A program made the translations under genes and the position numbers. This document shows, one piece after another, positions 1 to 5,504 of a stretch of 5,782 nt of DNA. The notes under the pieces were generated by a model. It was not told the origin of the DNA. It did no database searches and was given only the letters and a program-made list of their open reading frames with translations. Numbering within the stretch: the stretch's first letter is position 1; the number at the start of each line of letters is the position of its first letter. Origin of the DNA: Bacillota bacterium (GTDB lineage: Bacteria; Bacillota; Clostridia; Lachnospirales; Bianqueaceae); assembly GCA_017474705.1 (NCBI GenBank), contig JAFVHC010000085.1, positions 1-5,782 on the forward strand, given 5' to 3'.

Positions 1-1455
1 ACCACCGGACAGCCGGACGCCCCGCTGTCCGATATCGGTATCATATCCTTGCGGCAGTGTCATGATGAAATCATGGATATTGGCCGCCTTGGCCGCCTCG
101 ATCATTTCCTCCTCCGTCGCATCCAGCCGTCCGTACATGATATTCTCACGGACCGTGCCGGAGTACAGGAAGACTTCCTGCTGCACCAGACCTATGTTCC
201 TGCGCAGGGAACGCATGGTGACGTCCTGGATGTTCTGACCATCGATGGTGATACTGCCGCGGTCCACTTCATAGAAGCGCGGGATCAGGTGGCACATGGT
301 GGTTTTACCACCGCCGGACGGCCCGACCAGAGCCAGCATCTTGCCGGCCGGGATCGTCATGTCGATATGATGCAGTACCTTGGCTTCATTTTCGTTGTAC
401 GAGAAAGTGACGTCGTTGAAGCGGATCTCTCCTTTGACATTCGTCATTTCTTTCGCATCGGGCTTGTCCTGGATATCTGGATCTGTGTCAAGGATCTCCA
501 GCAGACGCTCAAAACCGGTCATACCCGTCTCAAACTGCTGCGTGAAATTGCTGAGTTTGGTGATCGGTTTCATAAAAGTGGAAATGTACAATACGAACGT
601 CAGGATGTCCGTAGCACTGATCTCTCCGCGCACAAAGAAAATACCACCGAAGACCAGGATCGTGATATTCAGAACATTGCCCAGGGTATCCAGACCGGTC
701 TGGAACAATCCCATATACTTGTAAGATTCTTTTTTGGCGCCGCGGAACTCACTGTTGCCCTTCTGGAACTCTTCTTTTTCATGCTCTTCATTGGCAAAGG
801 CTTTGGCCACGCGGATACCGGAAAGACTGTTCTCCAGCCGAGCATTGATATCCGCGACCCGACGGCGGACCCGCCGCTGCGCCTGCCGCATGCGTCTGCG
901 CACGATGATGGCGAAGGTCAGCATGATCGGAACGAAAATGTATGCGATCAAAGTCAGCTTCCAGTGCATGCGCAGCATGATGATGAACGAACCGATGAAC
1001 ATGACCACCGACAGGAACAGATCCTCAGGACCATGATGCGCCATTTCCGTGATATCAAAAAGATCGTTGGTGACACGGCTCATCAGCTGACCCGTCTGGT
1101 TGTTATCGTAGAACTTGAAAGACATCTTCTGCAGATGATCGAACAGGTCCTGGCGCATATCGTATTCCATACGCACGCCCATGATATGGCCCCAGTAATT
1201 GATGAAGAATTCAGCCGCGGCACGCAGGCCGTACAAGATCGCGAGCACCGCAACGATAGTGAAGAACAGCCGGAACTGCCGGTTCGGCAGGATCTCGCTC
1301 AACACTTTGCGGATCGCCGATGGGAAGATCAGATCGACCGCCGCAATGAAGGTCGCACAGAACATATCTGTGATGAAGAGTTTCAGATGCGGTTTGTAAT
1401 ACGGTATAAACCGCCTCAGAATACCTTTTCTGAGGCGGACTTGATCAGATGCCAT
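1..1455 (-). CDS. ABC exporter half-transporter (fused permease and ATPase), 3' end outside window
   Basis: Type IV ABC exporter of the MsbA/BmrA multidrug class: an inner-membrane protein that couples ATP hydrolysis to export of lipids, drugs or peptides as a homo- or heterodimer. The visible part is 485 codons. Hydrophobic segments lie near residues 26-45, 63-86, 146-162, 167-185, 254-276 and 283-298, which gives the expected six helices. The nucleotide-binding domain starts near 343: A-loop Tyr353, Walker A GPSGGGKTT at 378-386 (Lys384), Q-loop at Gln425/426, an X-loop-like DIGQRG at 474-479, and LSGG at 482-485, where the window ends. Walker B, the catalytic Glu and the H-loop are therefore unseen, so I cannot say whether this half is catalytically complete. 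The start at 1455 is the only nearby ATG; AAAAGGAAG lies upstream with a rather long 13-nt spacing. The gene is divergent from the HAD gene. A heterodimer partner, if any, must lie beyond position 1. Substrate unknown. Confidence 0.95.
   Translation of the reverse strand, partial: MASDQVRLRKGILRRFIPYYKPHLKLFITDMFCATFIAAVDLIFPSAIRKVLSEILPNRQFRLFFTIVAVLAILYGLRAAAEFFINYWGHIMGVRMEYDMRQDLFDHLQKMSFKFYDNNQTGQLMSRVTNDLFDITEMAHHGPEDLFLSVVMFIGSFIIMLRMHWKLTLIAYIFVPIMLTFAIIVRRRMRQAQRRVRRRVADINARLENSLSGIRVAKAFANEEHEKEEFQKGNSEFRGAKKESYKYMGLFQTGLDTLGNVLNITILVFGGIFFVRGEISATDILTFVLYISTFMKPITKLSNFTQQFETGMTGFERLLEILDTDPDIQDKPDAKEMTNVKGEIRFNDVTFSYNENEAKVLHHIDMTIPAGKMLALVGPSGGGKTTMCHLIPRFYEVDRGSITIDGQNIQDVTMRSLRRNIGLVQQEVFLYSGTVRENIMYGRLDATEEEMIEAAKAANIHDFIMTLPQGYDTDIGQRGVRLSGG
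1411..1438 (-). promoter_or_regulatory. Perfect 11-bp inverted repeat in first codons of the ABC gene
   Basis: Arms 1411-1421 (CCGCCTCAGAA) and 1428-1438 (TTCTGAGGCGG) are exact reverse complements around a 6-base loop. The repeat covers codons 6 to 15 of the ABC exporter and begins 17 bases after the A of its ATG region. In the ABC mRNA it would form a G+C-rich hairpin with loop AAGGUA, close enough to the start codon to affect initiation. The encoded residues (about VRLRKGILRR) precede the first membrane helix, where sequence constraint is weak, so the symmetry is not obviously forced by the protein. Only three T residues follow the stem, so it is a poor terminator. A regulatory role is inference. 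Confidence 0.55.
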
Positions 1456-1526
1456 AGGTTTTTGTGCTTCCTTTTCTTTTGGGTTTTGAATCAGATCCGT
1501 TGCTTTCGGGCAAAGGCCTGACAAAT

Positions 1527-1556
1527 AGTGTACTCTACTTCTTCCGAGCCTGTCAA
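1527..1556 (-). promoter_or_regulatory. Divergent sigma-A-type promoter for the ABC exporter
   Basis: Reading the minus strand, a perfect -35 TTGACA (1556-1551) is followed after 18 bp by TACACT (1532-1527), a 4/6 match to TATAAT. Transcription would start near 1520, giving a leader of about 65 nt before the ATG at 1455. The strong -35 and its placement directly upstream of the gene support it; the weak -10 and 18-bp spacer suggest a weaker or regulated promoter than the opposing one. Confidence 0.65.
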
Positions 1557-1572
1557 GACTGATCTGCAGTAT

Positions 1573-1601
1573 TTGACAAGGTATCAGGAAAAACCTATAA
1601 T
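1573..1601 (+). promoter_or_regulatory. Perfect-consensus sigma-A promoter for the HAD-IA gene
   Basis: TTGACA at 1573-1578, a 17-bp spacer, and TATAAT at 1596-1601 match the housekeeping sigma consensus at all 12 positions with the optimal spacing. Transcription should start near 1608, leaving a leader of about 33 nt. An AAGGAGG ribosome binding site at 1626-1632 sits 8 nt before the ATG at 1641. Everything about this unit suggests strong expression unless a repressor acts. Confidence 0.9.
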
Positions 1602-1640
1602 ACACCTGTATCATATAGAACTTACAAGGAGGATCGCCTC

Positions 1641-2276
1641 ATGATCCGTGCCATCGTTTTCGATATGGGCGGTGTGATCTTTCAATATGATCCCGCGCTG
1701 TACGTCCGCCGCGTCACCAAAGATCCGGATGAAGCCCGCATCCTGGAAGACGCCGTATTCCATTCCCAGGAATGGTTTCGCCTGGATGAAGGGACCATCG
1801 AGCTGGAGGAATTCGACCAGGTCCTTAAGGCCTCCCTGCCAGGCCCGCTTGTTGATAAAGGTTTGTATCTGCTGCATCACTGGTATGAAAACATGCCCGT
1901 CTTTTCCGGGATCGAGCGGCTGATGGCTGTCCTCAGCGCCTCCGGCATCCCCCTGTATCTGCTTTCCAACGCAGGGCAGCAATTCCATATCTATAAGAAA
2001 GGCATCCCCGCCTTCCGGTATCTGAACGGTATCGTCCTTTCCTCAGATCTTAAGCTGCTCAAGCCCGGTTCGGAGATCTACCGATACCTGCTGGATACGT
2101 ATAGGCTGAAACCCGAAGAAGTCCTCTTCATCGACGACAGCCCGGCAAATGTCCGCGGGGCCGAAGCCTTAGGGATCCATGGTTACAGTTACGCCGACGG
2201 TATCCTGAAAAACCTTTTGGAATACCTGGTATCTGAAGGGATCCTTGCTCCGGAAGCCGTAAAAGAAATACTATAA
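1641..2276 (+). CDS. HAD-IA family phosphatase, YihX-like (HAD superfamily hydrolase)
   Basis: Predicted cytoplasmic Mg2+-dependent phosphatase of 211 residues, HAD subfamily IA, a usual length. Motif I is FDMGGVIF with nucleophile Asp8; the second Asp of the DxD pair is replaced by Gly10, as in the YihX-like branch, where E. coli YihX (DLGN) still removes phosphate from alpha-glucose 1-phosphate. Motif II is LYLLSN with Ser109, motif III is Lys141 in LKPGSEIY, and motif IV is IDDSPANV with Asp165/Asp166. The helical cap lies between motifs I and II, about residues 18-90. The start is fixed by AAGGAGG 8 nt upstream. The gene has its own consensus promoter and a hairpin terminator that begins inside the stop codon, so it is a single-gene unit, divergent from the ABC exporter and convergent with the hisS operon. 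Substrate cannot be read from sequence; a sugar phosphate is a family-based guess. Confidence 0.93.
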   Translation: MIRAIVFDMGGVIFQYDPALYVRRVTKDPDEARILEDAVFHSQEWFRLDEGTIELEEFDQVLKASLPGPLVDKGLYLLHHWYENMPVFSGIERLMAVLSASGIPLYLLSNAGQQFHIYKKGIPAFRYLNGIVLSSDLKLLKPGSEIYRYLLDTYRLKPEEVLFIDDSPANVRGAEALGIHGYSYADGILKNLLEYLVSEGILAPEAVKEIL

Positions 2277-2302
2277 AAGCCAGTCTGATGACTGGCTTTT
2301 TT
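2275..2302 (+). terminator. Rho-independent terminator, probably bidirectional
   Basis: An 11-bp perfect stem (2275-2285 AAAAGCCAGTC with 2290-2300 GACTGGCTTTT) closes a four-base TGAT loop and runs into six T residues (2297-2302). It overlaps the last two bases of the HAD-IA stop codon. On the minus strand the same stem ends in four T before ATAG and lies 20 bp past the yfcE-like stop, so it can also end the convergent operon, though with a weaker U tract. Confidence 0.93.
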
Positions 2303-2322
2303 CATTTTCGCGGCCGTACAGA

Positions 2323-2871
2323 TCAGGAACCATACTGGTAGCTCTGATAGATCGTACCATCCAAGGTCTTCCACAGGAACAGGCCATTCTCTAAAGTCAT
2401 ATAACTGTGCGGCCTTTCCTCTTTTGGTATGGCGACCGACCCGGGATTCATGTAGATGTGATCTTCATGCACCACGAGCGCATCCACATGGGTATGCCCA
2501 TGCAACAGGATATCGCCCTTCTGGAGCGGCGGCAGCTGCGCTTCATTATACACATGGCCATGGGTGACAAACAGCACGTTCCGTCCCAGATCGATCAGCG
2601 CGTAATCTGCCATGACCGGGAAATCCAGCACCATCTGATCTACTTCAGCTTCACAATTGCCGCGTACGCAGAAGATCCGGTCCTTTAAAGCATTCAACAG
2701 ATCGATGACTTCTTTCGGAGCGTACCCTTCCGGCAGATCATTGCGCGGGCCATGGTACAGCAGATCACCCAGAAGGATGAGACGGTCAGCCTGTTCCCGC
2801 TGGAAAGCTTCGACCATCTGTCGTGCATAGTATGCGGATCCGTGGATATCCGAGGCGATCATATACTTCAT
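2323..2871 (-). CDS. yfcE: YfcE-family metallophosphodiesterase
   Basis: Calcineurin-like metallophosphoesterase of the YfcE/MJ0936 family, 182 residues against 184 in E. coli YfcE, which hydrolyses model phosphodiesters with a two-metal (Mn2+) centre. Its physiological substrate is unsettled. All family metal ligands are visible: Asp8 and His10 (SDIHG), Asp36 (LLGDLLYHGPRN), Asn72 (GNCE), His104 (THGH), His126 and His128 (LHGHTH), then NPGSV at 142-146. The start is set at 2871, not at the longer in-frame ATG at 2910, because AAGGAGA lies 9 nt upstream, the conserved MKYMIASDIHG follows directly, and this ATG overlaps the upstream stop as ATGA. It is the last gene of the hisS operon and is translationally coupled to the histidine-phosphatase gene. 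A soluble cytoplasmic protein: no signal peptide or membrane segment. Confidence 0.94.
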   Translation of the reverse strand: MKYMIASDIHGSAYYARQMVEAFQREQADRLILLGDLLYHGPRNDLPEGYAPKEVIDLLNALKDRIFCVRGNCEAEVDQMVLDFPVMADYALIDLGRNVLFVTHGHVYNEAQLPPLQKGDILLHGHTHVDALVVHEDHIYMNPGSVAIPKEERPHSYMTLENGLFLWKTLDGTIYQSYQYGS

Positions 2872-3479
2872 AAGATCAATTCTCCTTTTTTCCATTCTGC
2901 CAAACGGCAATTACCCAGCAAGGGTTCCCAATAATCCTTAAGATCTGTCTTCTCACAAAGTTCATAGAGCAAGCCATGCAAAGCACAGCCATGGGATACG
3001 ATGAGCACATTCTCTTCCTTATCGACCGTCCGCTCCAGATCCGCAAGAAAACTGCCCAGCCGTCGGATCACATCCTGGAAGTGCTCTCCTCCCTCCACGG
3101 GAACGAAATGCGCCGGATCTTCGGCGAAATTCCGCAGATTCTCGGGCAGACGGGCTACCGCTTCCGGATCTCTCAGTTCATAAGGGGCGCCTTCCAACTC
3201 GGCGAACTCGATCTCTATCAATCGCGGATCGATGATCAGGTCTTCAGCACTGCAGCCGGTCGCAAGCATGGCCGTATCTTTGGCCCGGCTCAGGGGGCTG
3301 CAGTAGATGCGGTCGAAAATCAGCCCTTTTTCTTCCAGTTCTTTCGCCAGGACAAGGGCTTGCGCGCGGCCGTTTTCATTCAGCGGGATATCCGCCGTTC
3401 CCTGCAGGATATGCCGTACGTTCCAGTCTGTTTCACCGTGACGGATCATGTACAGATGCAGATCATTTTTTGTAGACAT
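2868..3479 (-). CDS. Histidine phosphatase family protein (phosphoglycerate mutase-like)
   Basis: Branch 1 histidine phosphatase of 203 residues, close to the usual 190-215 for cofactor-independent-looking GpmB/CobC/PhoE-type enzymes. The phosphate-accepting motif RHGE is at 13-16 (His14), with Arg65 in SPLSRAKDTA, a probable acid Glu89 in LIEIEFAELEG, and the second histidine His163 in VSHG. The usual LREIxFGxWEG stretch is altered (Ile for Arg, Ala for Gly) but keeps the acid and the EG. These enzymes hydrolyse phosphomonoesters; which one cannot be told, and alpha-ribazole phosphatase, phosphoserine phosphatase or a broad-specificity enzyme are all possible. The ATG at 3479 overlaps hisS by 17 nt and has only a weak upstream purine run, so translation is probably coupled to hisS. 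Met11, just before RHGE, is an alternative start with no visible binding site. It ends in an ATGA overlap with the yfcE-like gene. Confidence 0.93.
   Translation of the reverse strand: MSTKNDLHLYMIRHGETDWNVRHILQGTADIPLNENGRAQALVLAKELEEKGLIFDRIYCSPLSRAKDTAMLATGCSAEDLIIDPRLIEIEFAELEGAPYELRDPEAVARLPENLRNFAEDPAHFVPVEGGEHFQDVIRRLGSFLADLERTVDKEENVLIVSHGCALHGLLYELCEKTDLKDYWEPLLGNCRLAEWKKGELIL
2881..2887 (-). promoter_or_regulatory. Ribosome binding site deciding the yfcE-like start
   Basis: AAGGAGA on the minus strand, 9 nt before the ATG at 2871. It lies inside the last codons of the histidine-phosphatase gene and excludes the 13-residue upstream extension that starts at 2910. Confidence 0.85.
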
Positions 3480-4713
3480 CGACGATCTCGGTATACCCTT
3501 CTTTGGTCAGTTGGTCTTTCTGGAATTTGGCATTCTTATTGCGCATGCTGACCGCTACGGTCATACCGGAAGCCCGTTCTTCCTGCGCCTGTTCCAGCAC
3601 CTTGCGGATCCCTTCCGCGTTCATTCCTTTTTCGATCAGATATGCTTTTTTCGCCGCAGCGCCGGGCACTTTGAAGCCGCGTTCCAAAAGCAAGGTAATG
3701 ATACGTTCAAAGCCAATGGAGAAACCGCAGGCCGGCACCTTCATACCGGTGAATTTACCGATCAGTTCATCATAACGGCCCCCGCCTCCGCAGGCGCTGC
3801 CAAAATCCAGCATCTCGATCTCAAAGATGGTGCCGGTGTAATAGCCCATGCCGCGGACCAGTGTAGCATCGAAAGCCAGCTCAAAATCAGCCGTCTTCAG
3901 CGCATCTACCGCATCGATGATCTCATTCAGGTTCTGAACAGCGGCCGGATCCAGGAAACTGCCCAGCTGCTCCGCAAGATACGCGATGGCCTCTTTACCG
4001 GTGCCCATGTGTTCGAACAGAGCAACGTATTTCGCTACGCTTTCCTCTCCGAAACCTTCCTTCAGCAGTTCTTCCTGTACGCCTTCCCAGCCGATCTTGT
4101 CCATCTTATCCAGGATGATGAAGACGACGTCGGTCCGATCTTCCGGGAAGCCGGCATATGCTGCCATAGCTTTCAGGAACCGGCGGTCATTGATGTGTAC
4201 CTTGAAGTTGGAGAACTCCAGCTTGCCCAACAAAGTGGTCGTAGCCAGGATCAGTTCGATCTCTGCCAGGTTGGTCGGATCGCCCAGAATATCGATATCA
4301 CACTGGGTGAACTGGCGGAAACGGCCTCGCTGCGGACGGTCCGCACGATACACACTGCCCACCTGCAGCGCCTTGAACGGCGCGGGCAGGATCTCGGAGT
4401 TGTTGGAATAATAGCGGCACAGCGGCACCGTAAGATCATAACGCAGGCCGCTGTCGACCAGATCGTTCTCATTTGCCGCCTTGTCCAGATCCAGTTTCTG
4501 GCCGCGTTTAAGGACCTTGAAGATCAGTTTTTCGTTCTCGCCGCCCTCTTTGCTGTTGAGGTTGCCGATATGCTCCATCGTCGGTGTTTCGATGGGCGTG
4601 AATCCAAATCCTTTGTACGTCTCCTTGATGAGATTGATCGCGTAATCGCGGATCGCCATCTCCTCCGGCAGTATATCCTTCATACCTTTTACTGGTTTTT
4701 TTGTCATTGCCAT
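3463..4713 (-). CDS. hisS: Histidyl-tRNA synthetase
   Basis: Class II synthetase that joins histidine to tRNA-His using ATP; a cytoplasmic homodimer, 416 residues from this start (420-430 is usual). N-terminal KGMKDILPEE is typical. Motif 1 is near 39-50, motif 2 at 121-141 (YRADRPQRGRFRQF, with Arg123), the histidine-specific loop at 286-298 (VRGMGYYTGTIFE, with Arg287 and Tyr291/Tyr292), and motif 3 at 329-338 (CGFSIGFERI). The loop has Gly290 where many bacterial enzymes have Asp. Only 78 residues follow motif 3, so the anticodon-binding domain appears shorter than in E. coli; it ends with NKNAKFQKDQL and EGYTEIVDVYKK. The start at 4713 was chosen because AAGGAGG lies 9 nt upstream; in-frame ATGs at 4737 and 4707 fit worse. 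It sits 20 nt after a HAD gene, with no T-box leader, and overlaps the following phosphatase by 17 nt. Confidence 0.98.
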   Translation of the reverse strand: MAMTKKPVKGMKDILPEEMAIRDYAINLIKETYKGFGFTPIETPTMEHIGNLNSKEGGENEKLIFKVLKRGQKLDLDKAANENDLVDSGLRYDLTVPLCRYYSNNSEILPAPFKALQVGSVYRADRPQRGRFRQFTQCDIDILGDPTNLAEIELILATTTLLGKLEFSNFKVHINDRRFLKAMAAYAGFPEDRTDVVFIILDKMDKIGWEGVQEELLKEGFGEESVAKYVALFEHMGTGKEAIAYLAEQLGSFLDPAAVQNLNEIIDAVDALKTADFELAFDATLVRGMGYYTGTIFEIEMLDFGSACGGGGRYDELIGKFTGMKVPACGFSIGFERIITLLLERGFKVPGAAAKKAYLIEKGMNAEGIRKVLEQAQEERASGMTVAVSMRNKNAKFQKDQLTKEGYTEIVDVYKK

Positions 4714-4722
4714 GTATGATTT

Positions 4723-4729
4723 CCTCCTT
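4723..4729 (-). promoter_or_regulatory. Ribosome binding site deciding the hisS start
   Basis: A full AAGGAGG on the minus strand, 9 nt before the ATG at 4713 and just after the stop of the preceding HAD gene (4734). It rules out the upstream in-frame ATG at 4737, which would overlap that stop, and favours 4713 over the ATG at 4707 (15-nt spacing). Confidence 0.88.
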
Positions 4730-4733
4730 GTAT

Positions 4734-5504
4734 TCACTTGATGGAATATATGATCTGCGCGATCGCATGCTCGGTAAAGACCGGCGCCACACGATCGGCT
4801 TCTTTTTTGACGTGTTCCGGGGCATTGCCCATGGCGTACCCGATATCCGCTTCCTTGAGCATCGCTACGTCGTTCTCATAGTCACCGGCGGCCAGCACCG
4901 TATGTACGGAAGGAAGGAGTTCTTTCAGCTTCCGGATGGCTACGTCCTTGCCGCTGCCAAGGGAATGCATCTCGATCCCTTCCGGCCAGCTGCGTTCGAA
5001 ACGGAACCGGTCTCCGAAATGCTCGATCAGATCCGCCAGACCTTCACCGGAACGGGCTGCTTCTTCGATCACGATCATTTTATACCAGGGTCCCGGCATA
5101 TGCGCCGCGAACTCTCGAAAACTACCGTCTTTCTTAGGATCGAAGGCGACGGAATAGTCGCTGAAAGAGTTCGTCGTATGTATGGAGCGCGCCTGCGGAT
5201 GATGCGCCTGTACATATTCGACGACCTCGACCGCATCCTCCGGAAGGCTGTCATACCAGACCAGATGGTCCTCTTTCAGATCATATATGACTGCCCCATT
5301 GACCGCGACGACATACGAATTAGGTTCTACCTGATCCAGGAACCGGCGGATGTACATGGGCGGCCGGCCCGTCGCAATGGTGAAGATGCCGCCTTCTTTC
5401 TGGAAGAACCGGATGGCTTCCTGGTTCTCAGGTGAGACATGATCCCGATACGTGAGCGTCCCGTCCATATCAGAGAGAAACAAATACCCGTCATACCGTC
5501 CCAT
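4734..5504 (-). CDS. Cof-type HAD-IIB family hydrolase
   Basis: Predicted soluble Mg2+-dependent phosphatase of 256 residues, in the 250-290 range of Cof-like HAD-IIB proteins, which carry a C2-type cap between motifs II and III and act mostly on sugar phosphates, FMN, PLP and similar metabolites. Motif I SDMDGT gives nucleophile Asp12 and acid/base Asp14; motif II ATGRP gives Thr45; motif III is Lys186 in GSGKDVAI; motif IV is AAGDYENDVAML with Asp208, Asn211 and Asp212, followed by the typical GYAMGNA at 222-228. All catalytic positions are present. The ATG at 5504 has AGGAGG 7 nt upstream and lies inside the end of the preceding Cof-type gene (14-nt overlap). hisS begins 20 nt after its stop. 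The two neighbouring Cof proteins differ clearly around motif IV, so this is not a recent duplication. Substrate unknown. Confidence 0.94.
   Translation of the reverse strand: MGRYDGYLFLSDMDGTLTYRDHVSPENQEAIRFFQKEGGIFTIATGRPPMYIRRFLDQVEPNSYVVAVNGAVIYDLKEDHLVWYDSLPEDAVEVVEYVQAHHPQARSIHTTNSFSDYSVAFDPKKDGSFREFAAHMPGPWYKMIVIEEAARSGEGLADLIEHFGDRFRFERSWPEGIEMHSLGSGKDVAIRKLKELLPSVHTVLAAGDYENDVAMLKEADIGYAMGNAPEHVKKEADRVAPVFTEHAIAQIIYSIK

Noticed and set aside
848..900. Arginine-dense stretch in the ABC exporter (residues 186-202)
   Set aside because: The intracellular loop after the fourth helix is commonly basic in this exporter class, so it is not a nucleic-acid-binding insert or a composition anomaly.
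49..1521. A 490-codon open frame on the plus strand opposite the ABC exporter
   Set aside because: It is antisense to a clear ABC exporter with all expected motifs, has a composition rich in His, Asp, Gln and Arg, shows no recognisable domain, and has no ribosome binding site at its start. Long antisense frames are common in codon-biased genes of this G+C content.
1456..1640. Possible small RNA or riboswitch between the divergent genes
   Set aside because: The 185 bp are filled by two promoters, short leaders and ribosome binding sites; no extended conserved-looking structure remains.
2488..2503. Small palindrome CATGGG-TATG-CCCATG
   Set aside because: It falls on codons for the conserved LHGHTH motif; repeated His and Gly codons explain the symmetry.
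2544..2572. TATAAT on the minus strand inside the yfcE-like gene as an internal promoter
   Set aside because: The best -35 match (TTGTCA) is only 14 bp away, too short for sigma-A, and the site lies in the middle of a conserved coding segment with no gene start downstream.
2872..2910. Longer N-terminus for the YfcE-like protein starting at 2910
   Set aside because: The extra 13 residues precede the conserved MKYMIASDIHG, no binding site fits the upstream ATG, and a good AAGGAGA plus an ATGA overlap fix the start at 2871.
3448..4719. A 423-codon open frame on the plus strand opposite hisS
   Set aside because: It mirrors hisS almost end to end, and hisS has every class II motif. The antisense product is low-confidence sequence with no domain, so it reflects codon bias.
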